This document shows, piece after piece, positions 58,545 through 64,000 of a DNA stretch of 64,000 nt; position 1 is the stretch's first letter; the number at the start of each line of letters is the position of its first letter. The position numbers and the translations under genes were made by a program. The notes beneath the pieces are model-generated. The model saw only the letters and a program-made list of their open reading frames with translations. It did not search any database and was not told the DNA's origin. The DNA is from Adenanthera pavonina. Taxonomy: Eukaryota > Streptophyta > Magnoliopsida > Fabales > Fabaceae. The stretch is from contig JAIVEN010000012.1 of the NCBI GenBank assembly GCA_026686845.1, forward strand, positions 14,386,501 through 14,450,500. Direction: 5' to 3'.

Positions 58545-60838
58545 TGTAACATCTTACTCTCAAACACCTCATACCTTGACCAAAAACTTTAAAAAAATAA
58601 CCAAACACCACCCAAACATTTCAAATTTGCTCTCCAAACTGCAAAACAATGGAAGAAAAGTCAAAGGACACTATAAACTGGGCTAGGGTAGCAGCCGCTA
58701 TAGTACCACCATGGCTCAACCCTTCTCTATTTCTTTGGTGCCTACTAACTTGCTAGCATCGCGGCCTGACATCCTGGCGCCACAGCGGCCCATTGCTGAT
58801 GCAACATCAGCAAAAATTTATCCTCCAGGGTGAATTTTCAACGTGCATAATTTTATGCTCTGATCTCCGATTGATCTGATTCCAACTCCTACAAGTCAAT
58901 CTTGTCTCAATCTATCCATATACATCAATTTCACCTCAATCCATCTTCATATAGAGATTTTGGGCACCTGACACCGTTTTTGCCACTTTTTGACCAAAAG
59001 TCATTACTTACAACTCCTATTTGTTACCAAAGTCAATATGACCATTTGGAGCCATTCACACAGGTCCAAAACCACTTAATCAACTTACCCAAAGAGGTTT
59101 CACCTTAAGAAAACCACTCCCTTGATATTTGGCCCCCTTGAACCCCAAATTGATAAAGTGAGCTATAAGCCCAAAACACACCAACAAGGCCCAATTCCAC
59201 CTGGGCTCACACACACTGCCATACAGACTTCCCAACATCCAAAACCATGCATGCACCACAATACATCATAAAACCACATCCATATCATACCAATAACATC
59301 AATATCATTACAACCATCAAGATCCTTATATCCATTACAACACACTATCATACTTAGCACAATATACATAGACAACACAAATACTTCACAGACTTGATAT
59401 TCCCATGCCCGGTATGCTACTCCCTTGCCTTGTCCGAACTAATACCAAAACCTTCACCTGAAATGTTAGTTCATGGTGAAGGGGTGTGAGACAATGTCTC
59501 AGTAACCAGGGATAGCCACACATATATATACATATATAACTCATACAAACTCATGAATGTAATGTGAAATGGAATTCACACAGCTAGAACCACGAGCTAT
59601 CGTCATAACAGGACATTTCGTATAGGTAATTCCCTTCCAACAGTCATTGAAGACTGATTCTAGGACATCACCATGCTCACCCCATATTAGTGCACCCGAC
59701 CAAAGGTAACACTAATGTTCAGATCGTGTTAGAATGTCATGTATGTATCTTGTCATGTCACATCATCATCATTATCATCATCATAATCATCACAACCTAT
59801 ACATCTAGCTGTGTACATAACACGATATAAAATAAACCATACACATAAACATATCCATATCGTGGTATGAACAGAAACATGCATATATACACATATATAC
59901 CAACATAGAATACATATATAATACAAATAATACAAACACCCGGTTACCTCAGGTTGTCAATACCACACATACGCGCTTCCACAAGCTTTCTCGAATGTTA
60001 ATCCCACGACTTGTCTTCTCCAATCAGCCAACAACCTTAACAATATCATAATATCTCAATTGACTATCTTCTCTAATCAGCCAACAACCTTAATTAACAA
60101 TATCATAATACCTTAATTAACATACAACTAAATATCCAAATTTCACAATTCAACCATTTAGGCCTAACACATGGTTCTAACAACACTTTCATGCATCATT
60201 AAGCTCCTAGAGAGCATTCGAACTCTACTTAACCACATACATTTTGGGTCTCATACTTCCACACACAATACCAACCTAGGGTTAAGCCCAAATTATGCAT
60301 AATCCCTTCAAAACTCATACCCAAGAAACAAGAACACCAAAACACACTCTATTAACCCCATTTCATCTATTTCAATAGGTGAGATTCGGCCAAAAACCAA
60401 AGATCCCAATATATGCTTGAGAAAATCCAACTTAAAACCGAAGAAAATGTAGAGGGATGAGTAGAGAATACTTACCAACCAAGATCCAAGCTTCAAGAGG
60501 CCAAAAATCACTCCCAAAGGCTAGAAAATTCGAACCCCAGCACTGCTTCTCCATCACTCCCTCCATTTCTTTCCCGTCTGCTCATCTGAAATAATTCAGA
60601 TTTAAACAAAAATCTTGATTCCCACTGTGGCCCCACTGCTTTCAGCTAGAGAACATCATTTTGTAGCTCTCTCTCACAGCGGTGGCCCTGCTTTTAGCCG
60701 CGGCATGGAGCTCTTTTTCCTGCATGTTGGTTCTTCCTCCGTCTTGCTTCCTCGAGTTCTACATGTAATGCCAAATACATGGGTTACCTAGAGACGAAGT
60801 TAGGGACAATATAATGAGAGTTGTTACACATATTAAGG
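58545..60838 (-). mobile_element. Family A gypsy solo LTR
   Basis: Minus-strand LTR from tgtaacaactctcatt at 60838 to agatgttaca at 58545 (2294 bp), flanked by cgtat (58540-58544) and catat (60839-60843), a duplication with one change. No primer site or polypurine tract adjoins it. It contains the microsatellite (about 59755-59790) and the inverted repeat (59818-59868) that mark this family. It sits ~130 bp from the MULE remnant. Confidence 0.9.
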
Positions 60839-60966
60839 GGTTGGATATCCTACATAAATAACAAAATATTTTTTACTCTACTTATTCTAAGTGTAAAATA
60901 AAATAATTGATATATATTCAATAAATTAATTATAAGGTAAAAAGGAAGGAAAACTACCCATGTGTG

Positions 60967-61883
60967 TTATGTCTGACTTAATCCAAGAATGACAATATTC
61001 TTCTGTTTCTTCCTGTACATCTTTTTGTTGGAATTACATGAAGCCTTACAACTACTTGCATTGTGACCCATTCTTCCACAATTACCACACTTCGTGGTAG
61101 CCCTTTTTTCTCTAATTTTTTATGGGTTTTGTTGTTCATTTGGAGCTTTCTTCCTTATTTTTTTGGGCCTACCGGGTGCTCTATTATACTTTGGTGGCTG
61201 TAAGGGAATCATTGTAAACCGCGGCCAATACTCCTTACTTGGCACTACACCTATGACTGAAGCATAAGCATTCATAAATGAATCCTTACTCTAGCACATG
61301 GCAATATCATCTTTAGGTACCCCTCTTATTTGATATATTGCATCCATAGCATGGCCGCAAGGAATACCAGTTAAGTCCCATGCCCTACATGTACATGTCA
61401 TCACATTAAGATCCACCACCTCCCTCTTTGATGGACTCTCTAACTCGAACCGCCTACCACTTGTCATATAGCATATGTAGTTATTGGAGTTATTCTTTGA
61501 CCTCTGAAGTTTATCCATGATTTTAGGACATATATCATTGTTGGATCTCTCCATCCCCTCTTTTTTTGCAACCATCCTCTTCATTAGCATCCTCCTAATT
61601 ATCTCACACATTATGATAATTGGTTTGTCCCTGCAGCCAATATAAAGGAGTTGAAAGTTTCTGCAATGTTATTTTGTACAATGTCATATTTGGTAGTAGT
61701 TGAGAATGTATGCCTACTCCATAGCTTAAGGGCATACTTATCTAACCAATTAGCATTATTTGGGTCAAGCTCTTTTAAGCATTTCATGTGATGATTAAAC
61801 TCTTGTTTAGTTGTTGCCCTACATGCAATCCATAGCTCATCCTTCAAATTCTTTCCATTGAATTTAACCTTGAAATTGGCATA
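60967..61883 (-). pseudogene. MuDR (MULE) transposase, C-terminal part
   Basis: The minus strand begins YANFKVKFNGKNLKDELWIACRATTK and reads through KCLKELDPNNANWLDKYA, WSRHTFSTTTKYD and NNIAETFNSFIL, the typical end of the MULE transposase domain. Near 61633 a one-base shift separates LAAG from KPIIIMCEIIRRMLM. The SWIM zinc finger CTCRAWDLTGIPCGH (about 61360-61400) is complete, and after a stop at 61291 the frame continues to a complete CX2CX4HX4C knuckle (KCGNCGRMGHNASSCK, about 61045-61092), ending at 60967. The catalytic DDE part upstream is missing, and two stops and a shift break the frame. No terminal inverted repeats were found. Confidence 0.88.
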
Positions 61884-61983
61884 TAAAATAAAATATGTTT
61901 AAACTATTATATATATAATATTAGTGCTTATTAATGAAAGAAAAAGGAATGCCATATACCTTTTGCATATCTTACATCACGAC

Positions 61984-63322
61984 TATAACAACCCTCATAA
62001 TATCTTTCTTGGTATTATGTTCAGCACCAGAGAAAATAGAAAGGAGGAAGATTCGAGTGGGGTCTGAAAGAGCTCCACGCCACAATGAGAAGTAGGATCG
62101 CCGCGGCGAGAGGTATTCCAGTGGTGTTATTTTGGCTGAACATGGTGGAGCCACGGTGAGGTGTGTTGAGGCCGCGGTGAGGATTGGAAATTTTGTTTAA
62201 ATCCGAATCATTTAGAGGACCAGAAAGAAAGAAAATGAAGGGAGCGATGGAGGAGAACATGTGGCCTCTGCTAGGGTTCAAGATTTTTGGAGCTTGGAAG
62301 CTTGGATTCAAGTTAGTAAGTGTTCTCTACTCCTTCCTCTCCATTTTCTTCAGTTAGAATTTGGGGTTTTGAGGTTTTGAGGTTGGATCTTCAATTTTGG
62401 CTGAAATCCACTGATTGAAATGGATGAAATGAGGTTAAGGAAGTGTGTTTTAGTGTTCTTGTTGCTTGGATGTGAGTTTTGAAGGGTATATGTATGATTT
62501 GAGCTCAACCCTAGGTTGTTTTTGGTTAGAGCTCCTAGGAATCCGAAGTGTATGTGGTTGAGTAGTGTTTGAATAGTCCCTAAAAGCTTATTGATACATG
62601 AAATGGGTGTTGGAACCTTGGGTTAGGCTAAAGCGGTTGAATTGTGGAATTTGGATTTTTGGTATAATATGTTAGTTGAAGAATTGTGTTATTATGAATG
62701 TTGTTTGGTTAACCGAGAGGGGTTCAAGTGTGTTGGACAATTCAAGAAAGCTTATGGAACTTGTGTGATGCGGTATTGAAAACCTGAGGTAACCGGGTGT
62801 TTGTTTATATTGTATTGTCAATATTATATGATAGTACGTATATTTCTGTATATATGCATGTCTCTTTCATACCATGATATTAATGTGTTTGCGTGTATTG
62901 TTTTTATATATATATTGTGGTATGTACATAGTTTGATGATAATTATGATTATGATGATGATATATGTGATGATGATGTTGATATGATATGACATGATGCA
63001 TACATGACATTATGATGATTATGATGATGGGATACATGAGCATCACCACATGACATTGTGAGACTGTGATTTATGCCGGATGGAGTGGTGATGATGTGAT
63101 GATGATATGATGTATGATGTATATATGTTAGGGAGGATAAGGATGGAAATATATATATGTGTTAGGGAGGATAAGGATGGATTGTACATATTAGGGAGGA
63201 TAAGGAAGAGAGTCCCTACGAGGGCGACATGCATTTCCATTCAGTTCATATTGCATTCATGGATTGTATGAGTTATATATATATATATGTGTGTGTGGTT
63301 GTCCCGGTTACTGAGACATTGT
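61984..63322 (+). repeat. Family A gypsy LTR, interrupted at its right by a copia LTR
   Basis: Starts tataacaaccctcataat (tgtaacaaccc with one change) and follows the 3' LTR at 29475-30684 through the gene-like phrases, the inverted repeat (62869-62923) and the ATG-type microsatellite (62940-63120), then jumps to the later LTR block (gttgtcccggttactgagacattg). It ends where a copia LTR begins. A 30-bp unit (atatatgtgttagggaggataaggatgg) is repeated about three times at 63121-63206. Whether it was a solo LTR or part of an element cannot be told from this window. Confidence 0.85.
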
Positions 63323-64000
63323 TGTTAGATAAGCTGGCTTCCCAAGAGGGGGGTGAATTGGGAAGCTTGTAAATTTTTCTGTAAAATGTCAAGAAAGTGA
63401 AGAAAGCAAGAGTGATGGTAAAACAGAGTACAAATGAATAAACAGTAAAAGTAGTAGTAGGGAAGAGAAGACTCAGATATTTGTCCTAGTTCGGTCTCTC
63501 AACTTGACCTACGTCCAATCCCCAAGTCACCACTTGAGATTTTTCACTATTCTGCAAGAATTCAATGGGCTTCTTGCAAATGCCACAGTACAGCGTTAAT
63601 GCTCTATTTCTAGAGCTCACACTTTCTCTCTTTGCACTGTCGCTAAGTGCTTCCTCAATCCCTTGTGATATCCCCTCACAAGAAAATCTTTCTTCCATAT
63701 GAAGATAAGATTGTTTACAATGAATAAACTCTCTTAATCAGAGTGTATATGAATGTTAAAGTACAAATATTGAAGCATGTGAAAGTAAGAGACTTTAAGT
63801 AGATGATTTGCCAGAGTTTCAGTATATACAAAGTTAAAATCGTTACCCACATCTTCAAATGAAGTTCTATTTATAGATTTCTGCCTCAACTATTCATTAG
63901 AGACAAGATCTAGCCGTTAGAGAAGTTACCCAATGGTTATACTGAGAAACTATCTATTCACCAACCGCATTTAATGCTTTTGACACTCAAAGTTTGAATT
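63323..64000 (-). repeat. Copia LTR, inverted, cut by the window end
   Basis: Plus-strand text begins tgttagataagctggcttcccaagagg, the reverse complement of the end of the solo LTR at 9390-11038, and follows it to the window's right edge. It contains the reverse of the ctataaatagaactt promoter-like region (about 63866-63880) and of the octet around ccaaccgcatttaatgc. The far end lies outside the window. Confidence 0.9.

Overview
The window looks like nuclear DNA of a flowering plant, probably a eudicot. The evidence is AT-rich sequence, a spliced BAHD acyltransferase gene, Stowaway MITEs, a Sirevirus-type Ty1/copia element, chromovirus-like Ty3/gypsy elements and a MuDR (MULE) transposase remnant. 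About nine tenths of the window is retrotransposon. One gene appears intact: the BAHD acyltransferase on the minus strand at 53855-55896 (two exons, 442 residues). The species cannot be named from the sequence.

Layout. 1-20230 is a decayed minus-strand gypsy element (family A; left LTR 1-1095, right LTR 16502-20230). A copia Sirevirus (1943-15228, plus) was inserted into its integrase region. The Sirevirus has a gag-pol and a third, env-position reading frame (11116-13340), and carries a solo LTR of its own family. Two more copia LTRs lie in or beside the right gypsy LTR. 20231-21103 is old host DNA corresponding to the region downstream of a BAHD gene.

21104-51995 is a multi-layer nest. A plus-strand family A gypsy element is bounded by the perfect 5-bp duplication agaag. 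It carries a 2.5-kb family B solo LTR in gag (22730-25264). Its 3' LTR is split by a 20-kb minus-strand family B element (B1, 30685-50778). B1 is itself split by a 10.7-kb sibling (B2, 35621-46350, perfect duplication cctta). Every coding region in the nest is broken by stops or deletions.

51996-58544 is the gene island. It holds a truncated BAHD pseudogene (copy 1, 52001-52325), whose 3' end received the 31-kb nest, then the apparently intact copy 2, and three Stowaway MITEs, one of them in the copy 2 intron. 58545-60838 is a family A gypsy solo LTR. 60967-61883 is the C-terminal part of a MULE transposase with SWIM finger and zinc knuckle. 61984-63322 is another family A LTR, and 63323-64000 a copia LTR running off the window.

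The likely history is a tandem duplication of a BAHD gene, decay of one copy, and successive retrotransposon insertions that now hold the broken copy's 3' flank about 31 kb from its body. All element boundaries, duplications and splice sites were read by eye. Family assignments rest on motifs recognised in the translations, not on database searches.
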